NCBI RefSeq assembly: GCF_900544955.1
Contig: NZ_UQXD01000024.1
Location: forward strand, 1-35,214
Direction of reading: 5' to 3'
Source of the DNA: an uncultured Oscillibacter sp.
GTDB taxonomy: Bacteria; Bacillota; Clostridia; Oscillospirales; Oscillospiraceae
Length of the DNA: 35,214 nt
The position numbers and the translations under genes were made by a program. The number at the start of each line of letters is the position of its first letter. The stretch's first letter is position 1. Below the pieces are notes generated by a model. The model was not told where the DNA came from. It was given only the letters and a program-made list of their open reading frames with translations, and made no database searches. Shown here one piece after another: positions 20,513-26,413 of this stretch.

Positions 20513-20551
20513 GGGCGGTGGACGCGCAAACGGAGTGCGCGCCCACCGCCC
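20513..20551 (+). terminator. Strong hairpin after the coat gene (attenuator or mRNA-stability element)
   Basis: GGGCGGTGGACGCGCA (20513-20528) pairs with TGCGCGCCCACCGCCC (20536-20551), 15 of 16 positions, loop AACGGAG. No T tract follows, so full termination is uncertain. Partial termination or protection of coat mRNA would raise coat over Zot expression. Confidence 0.6.
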
Positions 20552-20573
20552 ACTCCATTCATGAGGTGATATT

Positions 20574-21284
20574 ATGCCGCTGCTGTTTTTGCTCCTGGCT
20601 TTCTATGTTTATCGTTGGTTTCTTCCTCCGGCTCCGAAACACGTTCTCAACGTGTATTTCGGTGTTCCCGGTTCCGGCAAAACCACTTTTGCCGCATGGC
20701 TTACCAGGCAGATGTTTCGTGAGTCCTGGGTCATTCGGTTCTGCAAAAAATATGCAGATAATAAGCTCTGTGCCCGGATTCTGGCTTCTCCGTTGTTCAA
20801 GCGGAAAATGCCAGTATACTCCAATGTCCCCATCACTGGGGCCTATATGCTGGATGCCAAGACGGATATCGGGCACTACATGATCCAAGATGCCGAGATC
20901 ATCATTGACGAAGCTGGCATTGAGTATAACAACCGCAATTACAAGGCATTTCCTCCAGAGGCCATTTATTTCTACAAGTACCACCGGCACTATAAGACTT
21001 CGGTCGATGTTTTTAGCCAAAGCTATGAGGACATGGACATCACGCTTCGTCGGCTGGCTCAAAATTTCTACGTCGTGCGTAAGTCCCTTATCCCGTTCTG
21101 TGTGGTCCGCCGCCGTATCCGCCGCAAGATCGGTGTGGATGAAAACACTCATCAGATCATGGACCTGTATGCTATGGGTCTGCCTATCATCGACACCAAG
21201 CGCATTTTCTCCCCGGTCCTCTGGAAGATGTTCAACAGCTATTCTCACAAGAAATTACCGGCAAAGGAGTGGACCGCGTGGTAA
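20574..21284 (+). CDS. zot: Zot-family phage assembly/extrusion ATPase (pI-like)
   Basis: 236 residues. An N-terminal membrane helix (about residues 3-17) precedes a P-loop GVPGSGKTT (about 30-38) and a Walker B strand AEIIIDEAG (about 107-115). The motif YKYHRHYKTSVDVFSQS is typical of the zonular-occludens-toxin (Zot/pI) family. In filamentous phages this inner-membrane ATPase drives coating and extrusion of the ssDNA. The protein is short: it has the ATPase core but no long C-terminal exported domain, reasonable for a host without an outer membrane secretin. GAGGTG lies 5 nt before the ATG. It is the last plus-strand phage gene and ends 4 bp from the transposase stop. Confidence 0.88.
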   Translation: MPLLFLLLAFYVYRWFLPPAPKHVLNVYFGVPGSGKTTFAAWLTRQMFRESWVIRFCKKYADNKLCARILASPLFKRKMPVYSNVPITGAYMLDAKTDIGHYMIQDAEIIIDEAGIEYNNRNYKAFPPEAIYFYKYHRHYKTSVDVFSQSYEDMDITLRRLAQNFYVVRKSLIPFCVVRRRIRRKIGVDENTHQIMDLYAMGLPIIDTKRIFSPVLWKMFNSYSHKKLPAKEWTAW

Positions 21285-21287
21285 TCT

Positions 21288-22301
21288 CTACACGGCCCAT
21301 TGCTGATAGAATTCTCTTGGCGTTATCCATCCCAGGGATTTTCTGGGATAGTCGTTCATCCACTCCTGGCATTCGGCAATGTCACGGCTTTTGACCTTGC
21401 TGAAATCTGTGCCTTTGGGAAACCACCTGCGTATCATGCGGTTGTGGTTTTCGTTTGCCCCTTTCTCCCAGGCGGCATAACTGTGACAGTAGTAGACTGG
21501 GCATTTTACAACAGCGTGGAGCTTTTCATATTCGAGGAATTCCGGGCCGTTGTCTGCGGTGACGCTCTTGATTTCCGGCATACTCCGCCGGATGGATTGC
21601 AATGCCTTCCGTACCGTGGCCGCTTTCTTGTCCGGCAACTTTCGGATGCACTCATACCGTCCCGCCCGCTCTGTCACGGTCAGCAGCGCCCCGCTGCCTT
21701 TCTCACAGCTTACAATGAGATCTATTTCTATATGTCCCGGCTCCTCCCGGCTGTTGACGTATCCCGGCCTGTCCTCGATGCTGGGTAGGGCGGGATGTGC
21801 AATCCGCCGTACTTCCTCTCGCTTTTGTTTCTTCGGCCGGTTTTTCTCCCAGAGGCTTTTTGTTGTGAGATGCAAAAACACATTCTTGTAGATGTAGCTG
21901 TACAGTGTGGTCGTGCAGACGGTGGTTTCGTACCCCTCCCGCCGTGCTTGCGCCAAAGCTGCGGCGGGAGAGTATCGTTTGCGGCGGTCTATTTTTCCGT
22001 TCGGCTGCTTGCCCAGTATCAGGTTTTCCAGGCGCTGGGCATAGGCGTGGTCATGCCCGATTTTTAGAGGCCGTCCCTTGGCTGTCTGTTGGTAGTCGTG
22101 CTTTTGCTGGCCCTTCTGCGCCGAGTACCGCACCTCGTCCCACCATTTGCAGGTATGCACATACAAGCCCCGCTTGATCTCGTTGTAGATCGTCTGGCGG
22201 CAAAAGCCCAACTGCCGGGCAATCTGCGCCACGGGTATCCCCGCCGTGTACAGTGCCTCCAGCTGCTGGCGCTCGTCTTTGGTCATGTAGTGCTGTTTCA
22301 T
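21288..22301 (-). CDS. IS30-family DDE transposase, probable phage integrase
   Basis: 337 residues. An N-terminal helix-turn-helix (IPVAQIARQLGFCRQTIYNE) is followed by an RNase-H-fold DDE core: Asp in GHIEIDLIV, Asp in SVTADNGPEF, Glu in GANENHNRMIRRWFPKG, all typical of IS30 transposases. The ATG at 22301 has GGAGG 9 nt upstream; an in-frame extension to 22367 crosses a hairpin and is rejected. Its stop lies 4 bp from the zot stop and no IS30-type inverted repeats flank it, so this is not an independent insertion sequence but part of the phage. Transposases replacing integrases are known among inoviruses. The gene appears intact. Confidence 0.88.
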   Translation of the reverse strand: MKQHYMTKDERQQLEALYTAGIPVAQIARQLGFCRQTIYNEIKRGLYVHTCKWWDEVRYSAQKGQQKHDYQQTAKGRPLKIGHDHAYAQRLENLILGKQPNGKIDRRKRYSPAAALAQARREGYETTVCTTTLYSYIYKNVFLHLTTKSLWEKNRPKKQKREEVRRIAHPALPSIEDRPGYVNSREEPGHIEIDLIVSCEKGSGALLTVTERAGRYECIRKLPDKKAATVRKALQSIRRSMPEIKSVTADNGPEFLEYEKLHAVVKCPVYYCHSYAAWEKGANENHNRMIRRWFPKGTDFSKVKSRDIAECQEWMNDYPRKSLGWITPREFYQQWAV

Positions 22302-22327
22302 TCCCCGTTTCCTCCCCGGATATGCTG

Positions 22328-22353
22328 CCGCCCCCGGTCTAGGCCGGGGGCGG
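22328..22353. other. Perfect GC hairpin before the transposase gene
   Basis: CCGCCCCCGG (22328-22337) pairs with CCGGGGGCGG (22344-22353), loop TCTAGG. It lies in the leader between the 66-aa gene and the transposase ribosome site, without a T tract on the minus strand. It could lower transposase expression or be a recognition site. Inference. Confidence 0.5.
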
Positions 22354-22370
22354 TTGTATTCTATCACTTT

Positions 22371-22571
22371 TTAGAGGTTTTTGCATTTTGCTCCAGCAAC
22401 GTGCAGATTGCGTCCCAGCGGGCACCACTGCGGGCTGTTGCGTATTTCTTGCCCGTTGATGTATCGTCCGGCTTTCCGGCATTTGCAAAGCCGCTGACTT
22501 CCCCAAAACCGGCTTTGGGATATCTGTGCCTCCGGGCACTCCGTGCAATGTCTCACTCTTGGTCTTGCCAT
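22371..22571 (-). CDS. Small Cys-rich (zinc-ribbon-like) phage protein, 66 aa
   Basis: 66 residues with CTEC, CKC and a late WCP cysteine, and a conserved-looking RKAGRYINGQEIRNSPQWCP core. This resembles small Cys-rich proteins seen in Firmicutes mobile elements (recalled, not verified). No membrane segment. GGGAGGT lies 9 nt before the ATG, inside the end of the 28-aa gene, so the two are coupled. Third gene of the minus-strand operon that leads into the transposase. Possibly a DNA-binding regulator or transposase accessory factor; unproven. Confidence 0.6.
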   Translation of the reverse strand: MARPRVRHCTECPEAQISQSRFWGSQRLCKCRKAGRYINGQEIRNSPQWCPLGRNLHVAGAKCKNL

Positions 22572-22574
22572 TGT

Positions 22575-22661
22575 TTACGCACCTCCCATATAGCGTCCCA
22601 AGAAGAACAGGAAAATCAGAAAAAGCACGTAGCCCGGTGTGAAAAAGGCTTTGTCGTTCAT
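22575..22661 (-). CDS. 28-aa single-span membrane micropeptide (phage)
   Basis: ATG 22661 to TAA 22575 encodes a 28-residue peptide: a short polar N-terminus (MNDKAFFTPG), one membrane helix (YVLFLIFLFFLG) and a short end (RYMGGA). AAGGAG stands 9 nt upstream. The stop lies 3 bp before the next ATG and its end contains that gene's ribosome site. It sits between two other small genes on the same strand with equally good spacing. Too short for homology-based naming; function unknown. Confidence 0.5.
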   Translation of the reverse strand: MNDKAFFTPGYVLFLIFLFFLGRYMGGA

Positions 22662-22674
22662 GCTTCCTCACTCC

Positions 22675-22866
22675 TTACAGATAATCCAATTCTTGCAGCA
22701 GGTTTTCGCAATAGTTGTAAATGGCCCAATTTTGGTCTGCTTGGTGGTAGTGTTCTGCTTTTTCTTCCGGGTCCGTTGCCCTGTTTGCTTCGTCTATCTC
22801 TTCTTCGTACCATTTGCAAAACTGTTGTGCCTGTCCCTGGATGTACGCTTTTTCTCTCTTGGTCAT
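22675..22866 (-). CDS. Small charged phage protein, 63 aa
   Basis: 63 residues, helical and rich in Glu/Gln/Tyr (MTKREKAYIQGQAQQFCKWY, EEIDEANRATDPEEKAEHYH), ending in NLLQELDYL. GGAGG stands 9 nt before ATG 22866; an in-frame extension to 22998 runs into the hairpin array and is rejected. First gene of the minus-strand operon. No recognised family; possibly a regulator of early or integration genes. Confidence 0.6.
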   Translation of the reverse strand: MTKREKAYIQGQAQQFCKWYEEEIDEANRATDPEEKAEHYHQADQNWAIYNYCENLLQELDYL

Positions 22867-22900
22867 GTTCGTAAACCTCCGTCCCATCCTGTATTGTCGG

Positions 22901-23118
22901 CGTAAGCGGCAGCGCCGCTGCTGCTTACGTTGGTTTACCAACGGCACGCAAAAAGAGCCAGTGTCAAGGGGACCGTGGAATAAATCCAGTGCGCACACTG
23001 GTTTTATGCCGCGAAAGCCCCTTGACTCTGGCTCTTTTCGTGCTATTCAAATCTGTCCCCGGAGGGGACACCTCTTTCTTTCTCGTCCCCGCCTCAGCGG
23101 TCCCAACCCTCACCGCTG
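22901..23118 (+). other. Five tandem hairpins: candidate phage origin/packaging region
   Basis: Hairpin A: 22901-22913 with 22917-22929, 13 bp with one wobble. B: CGTTGGT/ACCAACG, 22928-22943. C: 22951-23038, an 88-nt structure whose outer arms are AAAAGAGCCAG and GTCAAGGGG paired with CCCCTTGAC and CTGGCTCTTTT, with an inner arm closing on CCAGTG-CGCA-CACTGG. D: TGTCCCC/GGGGACA, 23054-23070. E: CAGCGGT/ACCGCTG, 23095-23118. No gene overlaps this cluster. It occupies the place where filamentous phages keep origins and the packaging signal. The T run of hairpin C could also act as a terminator. Confidence 0.6.
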
Positions 23119-23160
23119 GAAATTTTTCGGTGGTTGTCTAAATTCTTCTTGACATTTACC

Positions 23161-23175
23161 TGGAATCCATTCGGG
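23161..23175 (+). repeat. Right boundary direct repeat (attR candidate)
   Basis: TGGAATCCATTCGGG, identical to 15803-15817. Left of it is the phage hairpin region; right of it GC-rich host-type sequence begins immediately. Confidence 0.7.
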
Positions 23176-23181
23176 CCGTTC

Positions 23182-23207
23182 CCGCCCCGCAAACGGGGCG
23201 GCTTTTT
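23182..23207 (+). terminator. Rho-independent terminator at the prophage right flank
   Basis: CCGCCCCG (23182-23189) pairs with CGGGGCGG (23194-23201), then CTTTTT. Plus-strand orientation. It would stop transcripts leaving the prophage toward the tRNA region. Confidence 0.6.
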
Positions 23208-23539
23208 GTGCGCCGTGGGGCGCCCCGTCCGGGCGGAAACCAACCGCCTCGAAGGGCAGGGCAAGGAGGCGCCGCACAGCGCCGCCAAAGACCGCCCCGC
23301 CGCTTGTCCGCCGCCGTCCGACGGGGCAGCGCCAAACACCGGGCCCGCCTTTGGCAGGCCCGGTGTTTGGCGTTGGTGAAAAAGATGCACCGTCCAGCCG
23401 GGGCCACGCATGGAGGTGACGCTTTTGCGCCGTACAAGCAATTTGGGCCGTTGGCGCAACCTCTTAACGCAGGCGAAACCCGCTTCCGCTGCGCACGGAA
23501 CTTCCGAAAGGCGAAGCGCCGCAGGGCGGTGCCAAACCC
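23208..23539. other. GC-rich structured spacer without a credible gene
   Basis: Open frames here are Arg/Pro/Ala-rich and mutually overlapping, so I call none. The main structure is a hairpin at 23330-23372: CGCCAAACACCGGGCC with GGCCCGGTGTTTGGCG, 16 bp perfect, extended by GCC/GGC to a TTT loop. It has no T tract on either side, so it is not a standard terminator. I do not recognise a known RNA. Confidence 0.45.
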
Positions 23540-23576
23540 AAAGAGAAGGACACGACAGAGTCGTGTCCTTCTCTTT
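23540..23576 (-). terminator. tRNA-Thr terminator
   Basis: AAAGAGAAGGACACGAC (23540-23556) and its exact complement (23560-23576) form a 17-bp perfect stem with a 3-nt loop directly after the encoded CCA of the tRNA. Confidence 0.75.
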
Positions 23577-23650
23577 GGAGCTACTGGTCAGAATCGAACT
23601 GACAACCTGCTCATTACGAATGAGCTGCTCTGCCATTGAGCCACAGTAGC
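23576..23650 (-). tRNA. tRNA-Thr (anticodon CGT)
   Basis: On the minus strand the acceptor arms GCTACTG and CAGTAGC pair perfectly. The D arm reads GCTCAATGGCAGAGC. The anticodon stem GCTCA/TGAGC encloses loop TTCGTAA, giving anticodon CGT (Thr, ACG codons). The T arm GTCAG-TTCGATT-CTGAC is canonical, and CCA is encoded after discriminator T. It is a single gene with its own promoter (23701-23729) and terminator. The phage boundary repeat lies about 400 bp away, so the tRNA is not the integration site. Confidence 0.93.
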
Positions 23651-23700
23651 TTATGCAGTTGCTTGGCCGGGAGGCCCGCTCCATATTCGGAACGGTAAGA

Positions 23701-23729
23701 ATTATACCATGGACTTTCCCGCCCGTCAA
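23701..23729 (-). promoter_or_regulatory. Promoter of tRNA-Thr
   Basis: Minus strand TTGACG (23724-23729), 17-bp spacer, TATAAT (23701-23706), about 50 bp upstream of the tRNA 5' end. Confidence 0.8.
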
Positions 23730-24293
23730 TACAATTTCCGCAAATGATCCCCGGATATTCACCGCGCCCGTATATTACAAATCGTATTCTTGCAAGAAAT
23801 CCTGCAAGAATTTTTTGTTTGTTTTGCGGTATTGACATTCGACCCCCACCAAAAATCCGATTTTAACCTGAAATTTTCGCTGAATTTTTCCTAAATTTTT
23901 TGTTGGAAATCTTCCTTTTGCGTGTTGCTTTTCCATGTTCCCCCACTTTATCCCAAATTAATCCATCAACATAAACAGAGGGCTGTCCTGCTTTTACAAA
24001 GAGTTATTCACATTTTCCACGAGGTTTTCCACATCTGTTTTTCCCTTGTATTTCAGCGCTTTCCGCTCAATTTGTCAGTTTTTTACAGATCTCCAAGCGG
24101 AATCTCCCTCTGTTTTTCCCCCAGGATTTCACTTAACATAAAACATCCCCCTTCCGCATTTTCTCCGTTTTCCCCCAACATTCCTTCTGGACATGCCTCC
24201 GTTTGCGCCCCTCTTTTTTCCCGCCTTCAAAAAAAGCAAGCCACTGCGCTTTACATTCAAAAAATGCAGGACTGCATATCCATTTTTTCAGAG
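23730..24293. other. AT-rich non-coding region
   Basis: More than 550 bases, strikingly AT-rich against the GC-rich surroundings, with no open frame that looks coding. It contains three imperfect AT-rich 12-mers in tandem (CTGAAATTTTCG, CTGAATTTTTCC, CTAAATTTTTTG, 23868-23902) and, 100 bp further on, the DnaA-box-like cluster at 24004-24033. Poly-T/C tracts dominate the remainder. Confidence 0.5.
24004..24033 (+). promoter_or_regulatory. Cluster of three DnaA-box-like 9-mers
   Basis: TTATTCACA (24004-24012), TTTTCCACG (24013-24021) and TTTTCCACA (24025-24033) differ from the DnaA box TTATCCACA by one, two and one bases. All have the same orientation and are spaced by 0 and 3 bp. DnaA binding is inferred. 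Confidence 0.45.
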
Positions 24294-24321
24294 AAAAGCG
24301 GCCGCAACTGCGGCCGCTTTT
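24294..24321 (-). terminator. Terminator of the polA-tsaD operon
   Basis: AAAAGCGGCCGCA (24294-24306) pairs with TGCGGCCGCTTTT (24309-24321). It lies 3 bp past the tsaD stop, with T residues following the stem on the minus strand. Confidence 0.8.
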
Positions 24322-24324
24322 TCC

Positions 24325-25332
24325 TCACGCTCCGATGTCCCGAGTGGCGTAGGCATTCAGGTCCATGCCCGCCGTGTGCCCCGCTAGATACTCGTAATAG
24401 CCCTGGGCGCCGATCATGGCGCCGTTGTCCCCGCACAGGCGCAGCGGCGGCAGGTACAGCTTGCAGCCCGCCTGGCTACAGGCCCGCTCCAGGTCCCCCC
24501 GGATGACGGAGTTGGCCGCCACGCCGCCCCCGGCGGCGATCACCGTCCGCCCCGCCTGCCGGGCGGCCTCCATGGCCCGGGGCACCAGCGTGTCGCTGAC
24601 CGCCTGGGCGAAGTCCCGGGCCAGGGCGGCCCGGTCCAGCATCTCCCCCACCTGCTGGGCGTGGTGGGCCAGGTTCACCACCGCCGTCTTCAGCCCGGAA
24701 AAGCTCATGTCCAGCGGGGCGCCGTCCACCTGGGCGTGGGGCAGGGCGTACACGCCGCCTTGGGACGTCTGGGCCAGACGGTCCATCGGCCCGCCGCCGG
24801 GATAGGGCAGCCCCAGCACCCGGGCCGCCTTGTCGAAGCACTCCCCCGCCGCGTCGTCCCGGGTGGCCCCCAGAATCTCCATGTCCGTGTAGTCCCGCAC
24901 GTCCACCAGGAGGGTGTTGCCGCCGGAGATGGCCAGCGCCAGGAAGGGCGGCTCCAGCTCCGGGAAGGCCAGGTAGTTGGCGGCGATATGGCCCCGGATG
25001 TGGTGCACCGGAATCAGCGGCACCCCCAGCGCAAAGGCCACGGACTTGGCGAAGCTCAGCCCCACCAACACCGCGCCGATGAGGCCCGGGGCGTAGGTCA
25101 CCGCCACGGCGTCGATGTCCCGCCGGGTGCAGCCCGCCTCCCGGAGGGCCTGCTCCGTCAGGGCGGCGATGGCCTCCACATGCTTGCGGGAGGCAATCTC
25201 CGGCACCACGCCGCCGTAGAGGGCGTGGATGTCCACCTGGGAGGCGATGGCGTCGGACAGCACCCGCCGCCCGTCCTCCACCACCGCCACGGCGGTCTCG
25301 TCGCAGGAGGACTCAAACGCCAGGATCTTCAT
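24325..25332 (-). CDS. tsaD: tRNA N6-threonylcarbamoyladenosine transferase TsaD
   Basis: 335 residues, the usual TsaD length. The N-terminus MKILAFESSCDETAVAVV and the metal-binding HHIRGH segment (residues 110-115) are diagnostic, and GGVAANSVIRGDLE lies in the C-terminal half. TsaD transfers the threonylcarbamoyl group to A37 of ANN-decoding tRNAs together with TsaB and TsaE, which are not encoded in this window. It is the last gene of the minus-strand operon, after rimI and a GNAT gene, a common neighbourhood. The complete reading frame shows no defects. Confidence 0.97.
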   Translation of the reverse strand: MKILAFESSCDETAVAVVEDGRRVLSDAIASQVDIHALYGGVVPEIASRKHVEAIAALTEQALREAGCTRRDIDAVAVTYAPGLIGAVLVGLSFAKSVAFALGVPLIPVHHIRGHIAANYLAFPELEPPFLALAISGGNTLLVDVRDYTDMEILGATRDDAAGECFDKAARVLGLPYPGGGPMDRLAQTSQGGVYALPHAQVDGAPLDMSFSGLKTAVVNLAHHAQQVGEMLDRAALARDFAQAVSDTLVPRAMEAARQAGRTVIAAGGGVAANSVIRGDLERACSQAGCKLYLPPLRLCGDNGAMIGAQGYYEYLAGHTAGMDLNAYATRDIGA

Positions 25333-25350
25333 GCTTGCTCATCTCTCCTC

Positions 25351-25944
25351 TCACTCGTTCCAGGGCACCTGGGCCATGGGGCTGGCCCCCGGGGCCAGGG
25401 GGATGCGGACGTACCGGGCGTACTTCTCCGGCGAAAACCGGTTTTGATAGATGAAGCGGTGCTCCGCCATCAGCGTCTCGTCGGGGATGGGGCCCTCCGC
25501 CCAGTAGAGCGTCTTGTAGTGGACGCCGAACATCTCCGTGTCGTAGCCCGCCGTTTTGGCGCGGTTCCGGGCGTAAAAGCCCAGGCGGCGCTCCGCCAGG
25601 GCGGGGTCCGGCGCCCCGTCGGGCGCCTCGCTCTCCCCCAGGATCACCGTGCCCGCCTCCCGCTCCAGCAGCTTTTCCAGCAGCAGGGCCCCGGTGCCGC
25701 CGTTGCGGCGGCGGGAGGAGACGCACAAATAGTCCAGCAGCGCCCAGCCGGGATGCCCCAGCCATAAAAAGCACGTGCCCGCGATCTCGTCCCCGTCGAA
25801 CAGGCACCAGGGGCGGTACCACCCGTCCTCCCACAGCGCCTCAATTGCCCGCAGGGGCTTCAGCTCCGCCGGCGGGAAGGCCTCCCGCAGGTCAGTCGCG
25901 TACACCGTCCGAAGCTGCTCCGGCGTCGGCATTCTCAGTTCCAT
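25351..25944 (-). CDS. GNAT-family N-acetyltransferase
   Basis: 197 residues with a GNAT-like core: strand CFLWLGHPGWALLDYLCVS, then the acetyl-CoA loop RRRNGGTGALLLEKLLE, and a C-terminal half containing YARNRAKTAGYDTEMFGVHY. Substrate not predictable. Its start overlaps rimI by about 50 nt, so it is translationally coupled, and it ends 18 bp before tsaD. It may be a second acetyltransferase derived from or co-regulated with RimI; no specific function can be assigned. Confidence 0.85.
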   Translation of the reverse strand: MELRMPTPEQLRTVYATDLREAFPPAELKPLRAIEALWEDGWYRPWCLFDGDEIAGTCFLWLGHPGWALLDYLCVSSRRRNGGTGALLLEKLLEREAGTVILGESEAPDGAPDPALAERRLGFYARNRAKTAGYDTEMFGVHYKTLYWAEGPIPDETLMAEHRFIYQNRFSPEKYARYVRIPLAPGASPMAQVPWNE

Positions 25945-26401
25945 CCGAAAACTCCTTCGTCATGATGATGGCATCCTCCCGGGGATGCTCATAGTAATTT
26001 TTCCGCCGCCCGGCGCTGCGGAAGCCCCGGCTCCCGTAGAGGGCGATGGCGTCGTAGTTGGAGGCCCGGACCTCCAGGGTCAAAAAGGCCAGGCGGCTGC
26101 CCTGGGCAAAGTCCAAAAACACCTGCAACAGCTTTCCGGCGACGCCCTGCCGCCGGCACTCCGGCAGCACGGCGATGTTGGTGATATATCCCTCGTCCAG
26201 CACCACCTGCAAGCCGGCGTAGCCCACCACCCGGTCCCCGGCGTCCAGGGCCACCAGGAAGGCGGAGAGGGCGTTGTCCAGCTCCTCCGCCAACATATTC
26301 CGAGACCAGGGCGTGGAGAAGCAGATGCGCTCCAGCGCCGCCACCTCGTCCAAATGGTCCGCGTTCATGGGAACGATGCGCACCGGCATCCTTGTATCCA
26401 T
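25892..26401 (-). CDS. rimI: Ribosomal protein S18-alanine N-acetyltransferase RimI
   Basis: 169 residues. It shows the RimI pattern: CFSTPWSRNMLAEEL near the N-terminus, YITNIAVLPECRRQGVAGKL (strand plus acetyl-CoA P-loop), LEVRASNYDAIALYGSRGF and the C-terminal YYEHPREDAIIM. The enzyme acetylates the N-terminal alanine of ribosomal protein S18. A strong AAGGAGG lies upstream of ATG 26401. The C-terminus has a non-conserved extension of about 15 residues created by overlap with the next gene. Proximity to tsaD is common in Firmicutes. Confidence 0.93.
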   Translation of the reverse strand: MDTRMPVRIVPMNADHLDEVAALERICFSTPWSRNMLAEELDNALSAFLVALDAGDRVVGYAGLQVVLDEGYITNIAVLPECRRQGVAGKLLQVFLDFAQGSRLAFLTLEVRASNYDAIALYGSRGFRSAGRRKNYYEHPREDAIIMTKEFSDGTENADAGAASDGVRD

Positions 26402-26413
26402 GTTGGTTCCTCC

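Larger units (their letters stand above)
15803..23175. mobile_element. Inovirus-like (filamentous phage) prophage, about 7.4 kb
   Basis: The element lies between two exact copies of a 15-bp repeat. In order it carries an ssDNA-binding-like protein, an HUH Rep, small membrane proteins, a long signal-peptide-bearing adsorption protein with Gly-rich linker and C-terminal anchor, more small membrane proteins including a coat candidate, and a Zot-family ATPase. Opposed to these are three tiny genes and an IS30-type transposase. Rep-structural-Zot order, total size, tiny hydrophobic coat-like proteins and a terminal hairpin array all fit inoviruses. Codon use is less GC-rich than the host, especially at 17.6-18.4 kb. 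No large capsid, terminase, portal or holin gene is present. Both boundaries fall in host intergenic DNA. Confidence 0.85.

Noticed and set aside
21288..22367. An independent IS30 insertion inside the phage
   Set aside because: No terminal inverted repeats are seen, and the stop is 4 bp from the zot stop, leaving no room for an IS end; ribosome-site spacing with the small upstream genes indicates one phage operon.
22901..23118. CRISPR array
   Set aside because: The repeats are inverted within hairpins, not regularly spaced direct repeats with spacers.
23410..23649. 79-residue plus-strand protein overlapping the tRNA
   Set aside because: Its C-terminus is the antisense of the tRNA itself; such frames are common annotation artefacts.
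23576..23650. tRNA-Thr as the phage attachment site
   Set aside because: The repeat is about 400 bp from the tRNA and no part of the tRNA is duplicated at the left edge.
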